From a virus, in the IMG/VR virus record IMGVR_UViG_3300028590_000090, positions 1 to 23,137 of that record: a DNA stretch of 23,137 nucleotides; one strand, given 5' to 3'. Each line of letters opens with the position of its first letter. The stretch's first letter is position 1. Both the position numbers and the translations under genes were made by a program. Under the pieces are notes generated by a model that saw nothing but the letters and a program-made list of their open reading frames with translations, ran no database searches and was not told the DNA's origin. Shown here piece by piece: positions 14,545 through 22,508 of this stretch.

Positions 14545-15080
14545 CCAAGATCAAGAAACTCGCCGACGGACTGCCCGTCGGGGCGCTGCTGTGGGCGCTT
14601 CAGGCGAATCCGCAGCTCTGGGACGGGAACACGGCGCGGACGGAGAGCCCGAACAGCCCTCATCACGGCCTCTCGGACATCTGGGCCCGGTTCGCTGCAC
14701 CCGGTGTCGATGGCTCGCTTCCGCACTCGTCGGTCTGGTATCCGTCGGCAGACCTGATCCCGATTCGTGAGCTGGTGTACCCGCTGATGGGTCACGTCCG
14801 CGGGGACCAGCTGGGCGGCGTGCTGATCACCCGCATCAAGGCCGGTCAGCAGTGCAAGCCGCACACCGATCCGGGCTGGCACGCCCGCTACTACAAGAAG
14901 TTCGCTATCCAGGTGCAGAGCGCACCGGGGCAGGCCTTCTGCTTCGAAGGTGAACGCCTCGAGACGAAGCCCGGCGACCTCTTCTTCTTCGACAACAGCT
15001 TCACCCACTGGGTGGAGAACGACACACCACACGACCGCATCACCGCGATTGTGTGCATCAAGACGGATCTGGAGGTCTAA
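14541..15080 (+). CDS. 2-oxoglutarate/Fe(II)-dependent oxygenase, Asp/Asn beta-hydroxylase-like
   Basis: The product has 179 residues. The core has the facial triad: H108-x-D110 (KPHTDPGW) and H156 (SFTHWVEND), with R166 ten residues later for 2-oxoglutarate. The flanking LGGVLITRIKAGQQCKPHTDPGWHARYYKKFAIQV and GDLFFFDNSFTHWVEND segments are typical of the aspartyl/asparaginyl beta-hydroxylase branch. The start is GTG 14541 in a four-base overlap with the cupin gene. It probably hydroxylates an amino-acid side chain, perhaps on a virion protein or host target (inference). Active-site residues are intact. Confidence 0.85.
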   Translation: MTKIKKLADGLPVGALLWALQANPQLWDGNTARTESPNSPHHGLSDIWARFAAPGVDGSLPHSSVWYPSADLIPIRELVYPLMGHVRGDQLGGVLITRIKAGQQCKPHTDPGWHARYYKKFAIQVQSAPGQAFCFEGERLETKPGDLFFFDNSFTHWVENDTPHDRITAIVCIKTDLEV

Positions 15081-15082
15081 CC

Positions 15083-16006
15083 ATGCCATGGGCAGCAGCA
15101 GCCGCGGTCGCAGCGGCGGGGGTAGGTGCAGCCGCGTCAAACAGTGCCGCCAAGAAACAGGCCGGTGCCGCGGGCAACGCCACACAGGCGCAACTCGACC
15201 AGTACTACCAGGCGCGGCAGGATCAGGAGCCTTGGCGCGATGCTGGTCAGCAAGCCCTGAATCAGCTTGTCACTGGCATCGGTGGAACGCCGTACACGCA
15301 GACCCAGCGGAACTTCGACCCCGCGGCGTACCTCGCGGCGCATCCGAACGTCAGCCAGGATCCGCGGTATGCGGGCGACCCGTACCAGCACTACCTCGAC
15401 TACGGCCGGAACCTCGGGTACGAGTTCACCTCGTCCTCTCCGCAGCAGACTGCCGCGCCGACCGCTGGCGGCATCGACTCCGGCGAGTTCAACCGCAAGT
15501 TCACCCTCGCCGACTTCCAGAAGGATCCGGGGTATGACTTCCGCCTGAACCAAGGTCTCGACTCCGTGCAGGGAAGCCGCGCAGCCCGCGGCAGCATGCT
15601 CAGCGGCTCCACGCTCAAGGCCCTGAGCGACTACGGTTCGAACTACGCATCAAGCGAGTACGGCAAGGCATACGACCGGTTCAACAACGACCAGACCACG
15701 CGCTTCAATCGCCTGTCGTCCATCGCTGGCATTGGTCAGACCGCCACCAACAACGTCGGCACGGCCGGGGCGAACGCTGCGAACAACATCAGCGGCAACC
15801 TCATTGGCGCGGGCAACGCCGCCGCCGCGGGTCAGGTGGGCACGGCCAACGCCATCAATGGCGGCCTGAGCAACCTGCAGAGCATCTACCAGCTCAACCA
15901 ACTGAACAACCGCAACGCCGCACCTTCATGGTCTACGGCTGGCGGCGGCTCGGGTCAATGGCTGGATGGGGCAGGCGGCCAAGACGGCACGATGTACCTC
16001 CCGTAA
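15083..16006 (+). CDS. DNA transfer/ejection protein (pilot protein)
   Basis: The product has 307 residues, with GGAGG just upstream of ATG 15083. The Ala-rich N-terminus (2-24) is a hydrophobic helix. The region from 148 onward (DPGYDFRLNQGLDSVQGSRAARGSMLSGSTLKALSDYGSNYASSEY, then RFNRLSSIAGIGQTA) matches the DNA transfer protein family found in the P22 gp7 position. These proteins are packed in the head and injected with the genome to help DNA cross the envelope. Residues about 78-110 (FDPAAYLAAHPNV...PYQHYLDYGRNLG) form a separate small module, absent from many relatives. Confidence 0.85.
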   Translation: MPWAAAAAVAAAGVGAAASNSAAKKQAGAAGNATQAQLDQYYQARQDQEPWRDAGQQALNQLVTGIGGTPYTQTQRNFDPAAYLAAHPNVSQDPRYAGDPYQHYLDYGRNLGYEFTSSSPQQTAAPTAGGIDSGEFNRKFTLADFQKDPGYDFRLNQGLDSVQGSRAARGSMLSGSTLKALSDYGSNYASSEYGKAYDRFNNDQTTRFNRLSSIAGIGQTATNNVGTAGANAANNISGNLIGAGNAAAAGQVGTANAINGGLSNLQSIYQLNQLNNRNAAPSWSTAGGGSGQWLDGAGGQDGTMYLP

Positions 16007-16018
16007 GGAGAAAGACGA

Positions 16019-17503
16019 ATGGCAACCATCGATCCGAGCATCGCCCTGCAGGTCCGGCAAGTCGCCGACCCGCTGGAGAGCTACGGGAAAGCCGTCACTC
16101 TCAAGTCGCTGGCGAACAAGCAGCGGATGGAAGAGGCGCAGTATGCGCAGTTCGAAGAGAACCAGGCGGCCGAGCGCAAGCTGAACGATCTGTACCGCGG
16201 CAACGTCGGTGCGGACGGCCAGGTGAACCGAAACGCACTCCTGTCCCGTGCAGCATCTTCGGGTCTGGGTTCGCGCATCCCCGGACTGCAAAAAGGCTTC
16301 GCCGAGGCTGACAAGACCGCCGCCGAGTCGAAGAAGCTCGGGATCGAGAACAAGACCAAGGGCCTGGAGTTCATCAGCACGTACCTTCCTCGCCTGGCCG
16401 CGAACCCGAACGTCACGCAGCAGGACGTGATCAACGCAGTCGCTGCGGTCCCGGCCGACATCCTGGACCCCCAGCAGACCGCGCAGTTCGTTCGCAACCT
16501 GCCGACCGATCCGAACCAGCTCCGCCGAACGCTGATCATGTTCGGGCAGAACGCATCGGACCAGCTCAAGGCCATCACGCCCGAGTTCAAGTCCATCGAT
16601 GCCGGGAACCGCGTCATCACCGGCACCGTGGATCCCGCGACGGGTGGCTTCTCCCAGCAGGGTGCGCCGATGGTCAAGGCGCCAGAGGGCTACAACGTCG
16701 GTGCGGATGGCGGCCTGACTGTCGACCCCGGCTTCCTCGGCGCCAAGAAGCAGATCGCCGCCGCCGGTCGGCCGGTGACGAACGTCAACGTCAACACGAA
16801 CAAGACGCTGCTGAACGAGGTGGCGCAGGGGCTTGGTGGGCAACTCGATGCTGGGCTTGCGGGGGCGAACGCTGCCGTCAGTTCGATCCAAGCCGCCCGC
16901 GGTCTTCGCCAGGCCCTCGACTCTGGCAAGGTCATCACCGGCCCCGGCGCAGACACACGCATCCTCCTGACCCGAATCGGCAGTTCTCTGGGCCTCACGG
17001 GCAAGGATGCCGAGGAAACCCTGGCCCAAACCACGCAGGCCATCCAGAACCTCGCGCAGGGGGAATTGCAGGCCGCTCAGGGCATGAAGGGGCAAGGGGC
17101 CATCACCGACGCCGAGCGCACGCTGCTGAAGCGGGCGGCGAGCGGCGACATCTCCATGACGGAGGGTGAACTCCGGGCGCTGACGGGGGCCATCGAGCGC
17201 AACGCCAACGCCCGGATCCAGCAGCATCAGTCGAACACGCAGCGCCTGAAGGCAGTTCCTGGCGGTGAATCACTGATTCCCTTCTACCAAGCCCCGCAAG
17301 TGCCGCAGGCGGCTCCTGCCGCCGCTCCTGCCGCGCCCGCGCAACCCGCCGCGCCTGTCGCGCCCACGTGGAAGGATGCTGGCTACGCGAGCCAAGCGCA
17401 GGCCGTGCAGGACGCGCGCAACGCCATCCAGCGCGGCGCGAACCCGGCCGAGGTCGTCAAGCGCCTTGAAGCCGCCGGCATCACCAACCACGGAATCCGC
17501 TGA
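16019..17503 (+). CDS. Ejection/internal virion protein (second pilot protein)
   Basis: The product has 494 residues, with AAGGAGA before ATG 16019. It is mostly alpha-helical and Gln/Ala-rich. A conserved-looking N-terminal part (ALQVRQVADPLESYGKAVTLKSLANKQRMEEAQ) is followed by long helices. The middle (ITGPGADTRILLTRIGSSLGL...GAITDAERTLLKRAASGD) resembles phage internal virion proteins, and the C-terminus has a Pro/Ala linker (about 430-450) then a short helical domain. Position between the gp7-like gene and the large ejection gene corresponds to P22 gp20/gp16-type products. Confidence 0.78.
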   Translation: MATIDPSIALQVRQVADPLESYGKAVTLKSLANKQRMEEAQYAQFEENQAAERKLNDLYRGNVGADGQVNRNALLSRAASSGLGSRIPGLQKGFAEADKTAAESKKLGIENKTKGLEFISTYLPRLAANPNVTQQDVINAVAAVPADILDPQQTAQFVRNLPTDPNQLRRTLIMFGQNASDQLKAITPEFKSIDAGNRVITGTVDPATGGFSQQGAPMVKAPEGYNVGADGGLTVDPGFLGAKKQIAAAGRPVTNVNVNTNKTLLNEVAQGLGGQLDAGLAGANAAVSSIQAARGLRQALDSGKVITGPGADTRILLTRIGSSLGLTGKDAEETLAQTTQAIQNLAQGELQAAQGMKGQGAITDAERTLLKRAASGDISMTEGELRALTGAIERNANARIQQHQSNTQRLKAVPGGESLIPFYQAPQVPQAAPAAAPAAPAQPAAPVAPTWKDAGYASQAQAVQDARNAIQRGANPAEVVKRLEAAGITNHGIR

Positions 17504-17505
17504 CC

Positions 17506-19671
17506 ATGGGCATGTTCGACGACCTTGTGGGCCAGGGCAACCAAGGGCCGAAGGGACTGTTCGGCGACCTCGTTCCCGCTCAGGGCGAGAAACCGAAGAC
17601 TCTGACCGGCGAAATCGTGCGCCAAGTCGGCCTTACGGGTCGGTATGCCCTGGAAGGCGTGCCGCAGATCGCCGACTTCGTGGCGAGCCCGATCAAGGCC
17701 GGGACGGACGCCATCTTCGGGCCGAGCCCGACTCTCTCCGAGATGGGCGGCCAATTGGCCGACAAGATCGGTCTGCCCAAGCCGGAAACGGCTCAGGAAC
17801 GGGTGGTCGGCGACATCACGCGCACGGGATTCGGCGCTGCCGGGGGCGCTGGTGCGGCCCGCGGACTTGCCAACATGGCAACCGGTCCGGTTGCGCGGCA
17901 AACTCTTTCGTCCCTCGCCGCCAATCCCGGAACCCAAGTCGCGTCCGGCGCCGCGGCCGGTGGCGCCGCTGGTGAAGTGCGCGAGGCTGGTGGTTCGCCG
18001 CTTGGGCAGGCCCTTGTCGCCACGGTGGCGGCCTTTGCAACTCCTGCGGCGATGGGCGCGGGGCGTAACCTCGGCAATGCCGCCGCAGACGTGGTGCGCT
18101 CCAAGATGGTCCCGCCGCAGGCACTGGACGCCCGTCTTCAGGTCGAACTGCAACGGGCTGGCATCAACTGGGAGGAACTGAGCGCCCAGGCCCGCATGCA
18201 ACTCCGTGACGATGCCCGCAAGGCCATCTTCAGCGGCGAGTCCATCGACCCGGCTGCGATGCGCCGACTCGCCGACTTCCGCAACATCGGGGCGACCCCG
18301 ATGCTCGGCGACATCACCCAGAACCCGGCCATCCAGACGCAGCAGCGCAACCTTGCCAAGACGCAGGCCGCCCGCGGCATCACCGGGGAAAGCTCGCTGC
18401 CCGAGATCCAGAACCGAAACGCGAGCCAGGTGCTGAACACGCTGGAAGGATCGGCCACATCCCCGATGGATTCGTACTCCACCGGCCAGCGGATCACCTC
18501 AAACGTGACCGGGGAGGCGGCGAGGCGCGGCGCAGCCGAGAACGCCGAGTACGCCACCGCTCGGGCCGCTGCTGGTCGCGAAATCCCTCTGGACCGCTCG
18601 GCCTTCGTGAACCAGGCATTCGGCAACCTGGCGCAGTCGAACAAGGGTTCGTTCCTGCCGAAGGAGATCGAAACGCTCCTGAACCAGATCAGCGCAGGGG
18701 AGGTGACGATTGGCGGTAAGACCTTCCCCGCACCGTTCAACGTGGACACCATCGACCAACTGAAGACGGTGCTCGGGAGTGCTTCGAGGGCGACGGCAGA
18801 CGGCAACGTGAAGGCGGCGATCAAGAGCGTGCGTGATGCGCTCGAGAACGTCCAGCCGGCCGCGGTGAAGCGCGACTTCGGTGGTGCTGCAGTCGCGACA
18901 GCCAAGGACGGCGCCCGCATGCAGGCCGCCGACGAACTCCCCGCCGAAGCCTTGGCCGCGTTCGACCGCGCCCGTGCGACGGCTCGCAGCAATCGCGAGT
19001 GGGCCGAGTCGGCTCCGTTCATCGAGGACGCCCTCGGTGGCGCGACGCCAGACGCATTCGTCAGGCGTCACGTAATCAATGCCCCCGTGGAACATCTGCA
19101 GAGGCTGCGCGACTTCGTTGGTGGCACGGGTTCGACCGGAACCCGTGAGCTTTCGACCATCGCCAACGGAACGCCAGGGCAAGTGCAGGGCGACCCGCAA
19201 TTGCTCAATGCCATTCGGCGGCAAATGGTTGACTATGTGATGCAGCGTGGTGGCACAGATACCGACATCGTCAAGTTCGGAAGCGAAGGACTCCGCAAGG
19301 GATTCGATGCAATTGGGCGGCGCAAGTGGGAGATGTTCTTCACCCCCCAGGAAATCCAGCAGTTGCGTTCTGCCGTGAACGTGGCCCGCTACACGCAAGG
19401 CCAGACGGCCGGGGCTGCGGTGAACAACTCGAACACGAGCGCTGCCGTCATGAGCGGCCTGAACAAGCTGCTCGACGTGGGCAAAGACATCCCTGTCGTT
19501 GGCCCGATGGTGGCCGGACCCATTCAGGGCCTCACGACCCGCATGGAAGCCATCCCGCTGCGAAACCTCTCATCGGGCCTGGTTCGCCAGGAGGCTAAAG
19601 CTAGCCCGAAGTCTTCACTCGTCCCGCTTGCCGCGCTTCTTGGCGCACCAGCCGCTGACCAGCGCGAATAG
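17506..19671 (+). CDS. Large ejection/internal virion protein (third pilot protein)
   Basis: The product has 721 residues. The ATG at 17506 follows the upstream stop by two bases; there is no strong ribosome-binding site, so translation is probably coupled. The N-terminus repeats an FDDLV/FGDLV motif around Gly/Pro linkers. Ala/Gly-rich hydrophobic stretches (about 105-130 and 165-185) could cross or disturb a membrane, as expected for a protein that builds a channel during DNA entry. The rest is long, charged and helical. It occupies the P22 gene 16 position. A family match is inferred from position and composition, not from a specific motif. Confidence 0.75.
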   Translation: MGMFDDLVGQGNQGPKGLFGDLVPAQGEKPKTLTGEIVRQVGLTGRYALEGVPQIADFVASPIKAGTDAIFGPSPTLSEMGGQLADKIGLPKPETAQERVVGDITRTGFGAAGGAGAARGLANMATGPVARQTLSSLAANPGTQVASGAAAGGAAGEVREAGGSPLGQALVATVAAFATPAAMGAGRNLGNAAADVVRSKMVPPQALDARLQVELQRAGINWEELSAQARMQLRDDARKAIFSGESIDPAAMRRLADFRNIGATPMLGDITQNPAIQTQQRNLAKTQAARGITGESSLPEIQNRNASQVLNTLEGSATSPMDSYSTGQRITSNVTGEAARRGAAENAEYATARAAAGREIPLDRSAFVNQAFGNLAQSNKGSFLPKEIETLLNQISAGEVTIGGKTFPAPFNVDTIDQLKTVLGSASRATADGNVKAAIKSVRDALENVQPAAVKRDFGGAAVATAKDGARMQAADELPAEALAAFDRARATARSNREWAESAPFIEDALGGATPDAFVRRHVINAPVEHLQRLRDFVGGTGSTGTRELSTIANGTPGQVQGDPQLLNAIRRQMVDYVMQRGGTDTDIVKFGSEGLRKGFDAIGRRKWEMFFTPQEIQQLRSAVNVARYTQGQTAGAAVNNSNTSAAVMSGLNKLLDVGKDIPVVGPMVAGPIQGLTTRMEAIPLRNLSSGLVRQEAKASPKSSLVPLAALLGAPAADQRE

Positions 19672-19731
19672 AACCGACCCAGCCAGATAGCCGAGGAATG
19701 CCGGGTCCATCCCGAAAAGCGTTTCTCTCAT
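19615..19731 (-). CDS. Candidate 38-codon antisense membrane protein
   Basis: On the minus strand, ATG (19731-19729) to TGA (19617-19615) encodes a peptide with one well-formed membrane span (PAFLGYLAGSVLFALVSGWC, about 9-29) followed by a strongly basic tail (AKKRGKRDE), a proper positive-inside arrangement. It overlaps the end of the large ejection gene by 57 bases. No clear ribosome-binding site is visible. In P22 the gap between gene 16 and tailspike gene 9 holds antisense sieA, an inner-membrane exclusion protein, so the location is suggestive. It is too short to be SieA itself. Confidence 0.35.
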   Translation of the reverse strand: MRETLFGMDPAFLGYLAGSVLFALVSGWCAKKRGKRDE

Positions 19732-19739
19732 GACACCAC

Positions 19740-19763
19740 AGCCCGCCTCGAGCGGGCTTTTTC
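19740..19763 (+). terminator. Intrinsic terminator before the tailspike gene
   Basis: AGCCCGC (19740-19746), loop CTCGA, GCGGGCT (19752-19758), then TTTTT. The stem has seven pairs. The minus strand also has a few T beyond the stem, so it could act weakly in both directions. It lies between the ejection genes and the tailspike. Confidence 0.8.
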
Positions 19764-19781
19764 GTTTCTGGAGCACAGATT

Positions 19782-21014
19782 ATGGCCGCAGTGTTGATGC
19801 CCGAGGGACGTCAATCTTTCGAGGACAGTGCTGGGCAACCCTTGGTTGGGGGGAAGCTCTACACGTACGTCGCAGGCACGAGCGCACCTCAGGGGACGTG
19901 GGTTGATGCGGCGCAGACAACTCCGAACACGAACCCGATCATTCTCGACGCTCGCGGTGAAGCAACCATTTTCTGGACCGGCTCGTACAAGGTCGTTCTG
20001 TTCGACGCGAACGATGTGCTGATCTGGACCGTGGACAACGTCACGACCCCGGAGCCTGCTGGTTCAGCCGCTGCGCTGCGTGCGGAGTTGCAGGCCTCTA
20101 CCTTCACGCCGAAGTTCCTCAGCGTGGAGGCTGGTGGCAATCCGCTCCTGACCCCTGGGACGGTCTACTACGCCGACAAGACGATCACGAGCCACGGCAA
20201 CTACGGGTTCATCGACAACAGCACGGTGAGCTACGCGGTGCCGGGCTTCCTCGGGCAGGCCGCGTTCAACGACAACCGCAAGTACATTGGTTCAGTCGCG
20301 TCCGATCACGTCCACAGCTACCAGAGCTACGTCCACTACGGGACCGCGGCGAACGTGGGCGTCGTGTCGTCCTTCTGGTCGCAACTTGACGCGACGGCTG
20401 GCAACATCAGCGAGGCAAGCGGGCTCAAGTTCAACAACCCGCTTGGCGCCGGGACGATCACGAACCTGTGCGGCGTCCTCATCGACAACCTCACGCGCGG
20501 CACGAACAACTGGGGCATCTTCAGCAAGGCGGACAAGAGCTTCCTGGGTGGCGTGATGCACTACGGCGACACCGTGGGCACGTCCTACACGACGCTCGGG
20601 TACAACGGCGACGGCTACCTGACGGCCACTCCACGGGCCACCTTTGCGTTCCGCATCGCTGGCATCCCGGGCAACTCTGCGCGCCTGAACATCGGCGCCA
20701 TCGGCGGGGCAGCCAACGACTCCATCCTGGAGCAGGAGGCCACTGGGCGCACGCGTCTCGCGCCGCGTCCAGGATTCGGCATCCTGCTCGACGGGTCAAC
20801 GGAGATCAGCAACTCTCTTGTGATGGGCGCACCGATCATCGAGCGCTCCACGACTGTTGCGCTTCTGAACGCGACCTTCCCAGCCGCCTCATGGACCTAC
20901 GGCCGGTGCATGGTCAGTGACGCAACCGTCACGACATTCGCCTCTATCGTCGCCGGTGGCGGGGCCAACCGCGTGCCGGTCTACAGCGACGGGACCAACT
21001 GGCGGATCGGCTGA
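19782..21014 (+). CDS. Tailspike / receptor-binding protein
   Basis: The product has 410 residues; CTGGAG stands eight bases before ATG 19782. Residues 1-93 match the P22-type head-binding domain (GQPLVGGKLYTYVAGTSAPQGTWVDAAQTTPNTNPIILDARGEATIFWTGSYKVVLFDANDVLIWTVDNV), which attaches the spike to the neck. The remaining 300 residues are Gly/Asn/Thr-rich beta structure without a recognisable enzymatic site; the C-terminus (VPVYSDGTNWRIG) is a common fibre end. This half determines host recognition and is expected to vary between relatives. It is shorter than P22 gp9 (667), so it may bind rather than digest its receptor. Confidence 0.85.
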   Translation: MAAVLMPEGRQSFEDSAGQPLVGGKLYTYVAGTSAPQGTWVDAAQTTPNTNPIILDARGEATIFWTGSYKVVLFDANDVLIWTVDNVTTPEPAGSAAALRAELQASTFTPKFLSVEAGGNPLLTPGTVYYADKTITSHGNYGFIDNSTVSYAVPGFLGQAAFNDNRKYIGSVASDHVHSYQSYVHYGTAANVGVVSSFWSQLDATAGNISEASGLKFNNPLGAGTITNLCGVLIDNLTRGTNNWGIFSKADKSFLGGVMHYGDTVGTSYTTLGYNGDGYLTATPRATFAFRIAGIPGNSARLNIGAIGGAANDSILEQEATGRTRLAPRPGFGILLDGSTEISNSLVMGAPIIERSTTVALLNATFPAASWTYGRCMVSDATVTTFASIVAGGGANRVPVYSDGTNWRIG

Positions 21015-21017
21015 AAC

Positions 21018-21392
21018 ATGGCAGAAATCACAACCACAGCAACCGGCCTGCTTGCAGTGGGCACGGGGGCGACTGTTCTCTCGTCGTTGGGGCTTGAAGC
21101 GGGGCCGCTTTTTTGGGCCACCGTGGGGGCAACTGCAGGGCTATCCACAGCGGTCGTCATGTCGCGCGCCCGCGCGTTCGTGGTGTTCGTCTCGGTGGTC
21201 CTGATCTGCTCCCTTCTCGGGGCGTGGCTGGCGCAGCGTTACTTCGGCGGCGAGCAGCTGTCGCGCAACGCGTTCGCGTGTCTGCTGGCCCTGTTCTTCC
21301 ACCCCCTCGTCAGTCTGATCCTGACGAAACTCCCGGCCCTCTGGGATGCAGTTGTCGTTCGGGCGGTCGGTGCTGGAGCCGAGAAGCCATGA
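21018..21392 (+). CDS. Putative holin or antiholin, three membrane spans
   Basis: The product has 124 residues. Three hydrophobic spans are visible at about 30-48, 53-72 and 84-103, with a short hydrophilic N-terminus and a charged C-terminus. The order (membrane protein, membrane protein, endolysin, spanins) marks it as a lysis gene. The ATG is three bases after the tailspike stop. Its stop overlaps the next ATG by four bases. Which of the two membrane proteins forms the killing holes is not shown by sequence. Confidence 0.75.
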   Translation: MAEITTTATGLLAVGTGATVLSSLGLEAGPLFWATVGATAGLSTAVVMSRARAFVVFVSVVLICSLLGAWLAQRYFGGEQLSRNAFACLLALFFHPLVSLILTKLPALWDAVVVRAVGAGAEKP

Positions 21393-21694
21393 ACGTCATC
21401 GCCTTCCTCCTGTCTGCTGTCGTGCTGCTGCTGGTGTGGGACCGACAGCGGGTCATCAACTGGCACACCGGGCGGGCCTACGCCAATGTGCTGCTGCTCA
21501 TCCAGGCCGCCGTGGCCTTCTGGGGTGCATGGGAATCCTGCACGGGCGAGGTTCGCCTTCTGCTGTGGGTGCTGCTCCTTGCGTCTTTGCTGTCGCTGCT
21601 GTGGACACTGCCCCAGTGGAAGGGCGGGGCACCGCGGCACATCCAGACCCGGCCGGCGGATCTTGGGCCGCCTGAACTAGGGAGGTACAAATGA
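21389..21694 (+). CDS. Second lysis-cassette membrane protein (holin/antiholin partner)
   Basis: The product has 101 residues from ATG 21389 (ATGA overlap). Hydrophobic segments lie at about 1-17, 31-48 and 57-75, separated by short charged loops (WDRQRVINWHTGR, ESCTGEVR), and the C-terminus is hydrophilic. Placement directly before the endolysin and coupling to the upstream membrane protein suggest a holin/antiholin pair. The longer in-frame reading from 21113 is a shadow of the upstream gene. Confidence 0.72.
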   Translation: MNVIAFLLSAVVLLLVWDRQRVINWHTGRAYANVLLLIQAAVAFWGAWESCTGEVRLLLWVLLLASLLSLLWTLPQWKGGAPRHIQTRPADLGPPELGRYK

Positions 21695-22146
21695 CCGATG
21701 AACGCCTGACCCCCAGCTTCTGGCTGTCCGAGTTCTTCAAGAGCGACACCGCGCTGCGCAAGGGGATCGACAACACCCCGACGCCCGAAGCGCTGGCGAA
21801 CATTCGCACGCTGCTGGGTCCGGGAATGCAGCGCATCCGCGAGTTTCTGGGTGCCCCGGTGTCGATCAGCAGCGGCTACCGCTCCCCGGCCCTGAACAAG
21901 GCCGTGGGTGGATCGCAGACCAGCCAGCACAGCAAGGGGCAGGCGGCCGACTTCACCGCCCCGAGCGCAGGCGATCCGCTCAAAATCTGCCGCAAGCTGC
22001 TCGAGCACCGGGACGAGATCGGCTTCGACCAGTTGATCTATGAGGGAACCTGGGTTCACGTCAGCTTCTCCCAGGTCCCCCGCGGCCAGGTGCTGACGGC
22101 CAAGTTCGGCCCGGGCGGTACGACGTACTCGGCGGGGTTGCCGTGA
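21691..22146 (+). CDS. Endolysin, M15 family peptidase
   Basis: The product has 151 residues. The zinc peptidase motifs are H80-x6-D87 (SQHSKGQAADF) and W121-V-H123 (GTWVHVSF), preceded by the typical SGYRSPALNKAVGG substrate-loop region (61-74). This is the M15A-type D,D-carboxypeptidase/endopeptidase fold, which cuts peptide crosslinks in peptidoglycan. There is no signal peptide, so release depends on the holin. The ATG overlaps the previous stop by four bases, after GGGAGG, a strong ribosome-binding site. All zinc ligands are present. Confidence 0.94.
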   Translation: MTDERLTPSFWLSEFFKSDTALRKGIDNTPTPEALANIRTLLGPGMQRIREFLGAPVSISSGYRSPALNKAVGGSQTSQHSKGQAADFTAPSAGDPLKICRKLLEHRDEIGFDQLIYEGTWVHVSFSQVPRGQVLTAKFGPGGTTYSAGLP

Positions 22147-22508
22147 TCAGCCTCTACGCCGGGGTCGCTGCTGGCGGCCTGTTCGTCACCGGGATCATCG
22201 GGTCGTACTTCTACGGCGTGAACGTCGGGAGCGATCTGGAGGCTGGGAAGGCTGCGCGGGATCGGGAGGTTGTCGAGATCGCCATGAACTCGGCGAACGC
22301 CGCCGTGGCCGCGAACCTGTCGAACCTGACCGTCACGAACACGACCATTCGGCAGACCCTGGAGAGCAAGACCCGTGAAGTTCCATACCCTGTCGATTGC
22401 CGCCTGCAGCCTGACGTTCTGCGCCTGCTCAACTCCACCCCGGGCATTGCCCCCGCAGCCTCAACCCCTGGTGGTGGCGAACTGCCCGCTTCTGGCCCCG
22501 CTCGCTGA
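22143..22508 (+). CDS. Rz: Rz-like inner-membrane spanin
   Basis: The product has 121 residues from GTG 22143 in a four-base overlap with the endolysin stop. One N-terminal membrane span (about 4-25) is followed by a periplasmic helical region (SDLEAGKAARDREVVEIAMNSANAAVAANLSNLTV), then a RLQPDVLRLLN segment near the C-terminus that is typical of Rz proteins. It would join the outer-membrane Rz1 and fuse the two membranes in the last step of lysis. Rz1 is encoded in another frame starting inside this gene. Confidence 0.85.
   Translation: MISLYAGVAAGGLFVTGIIGSYFYGVNVGSDLEAGKAARDREVVEIAMNSANAAVAANLSNLTVTNTTIRQTLESKTREVPYPVDCRLQPDVLRLLNSTPGIAPAASTPGGGELPASGPAR

Noticed and set aside
15926-17227. 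Long minus-strand frame (433 codons) opposite the second ejection gene
   Set aside because: Shadow; no start signal and composition dominated by Leu/Arg/Gly.
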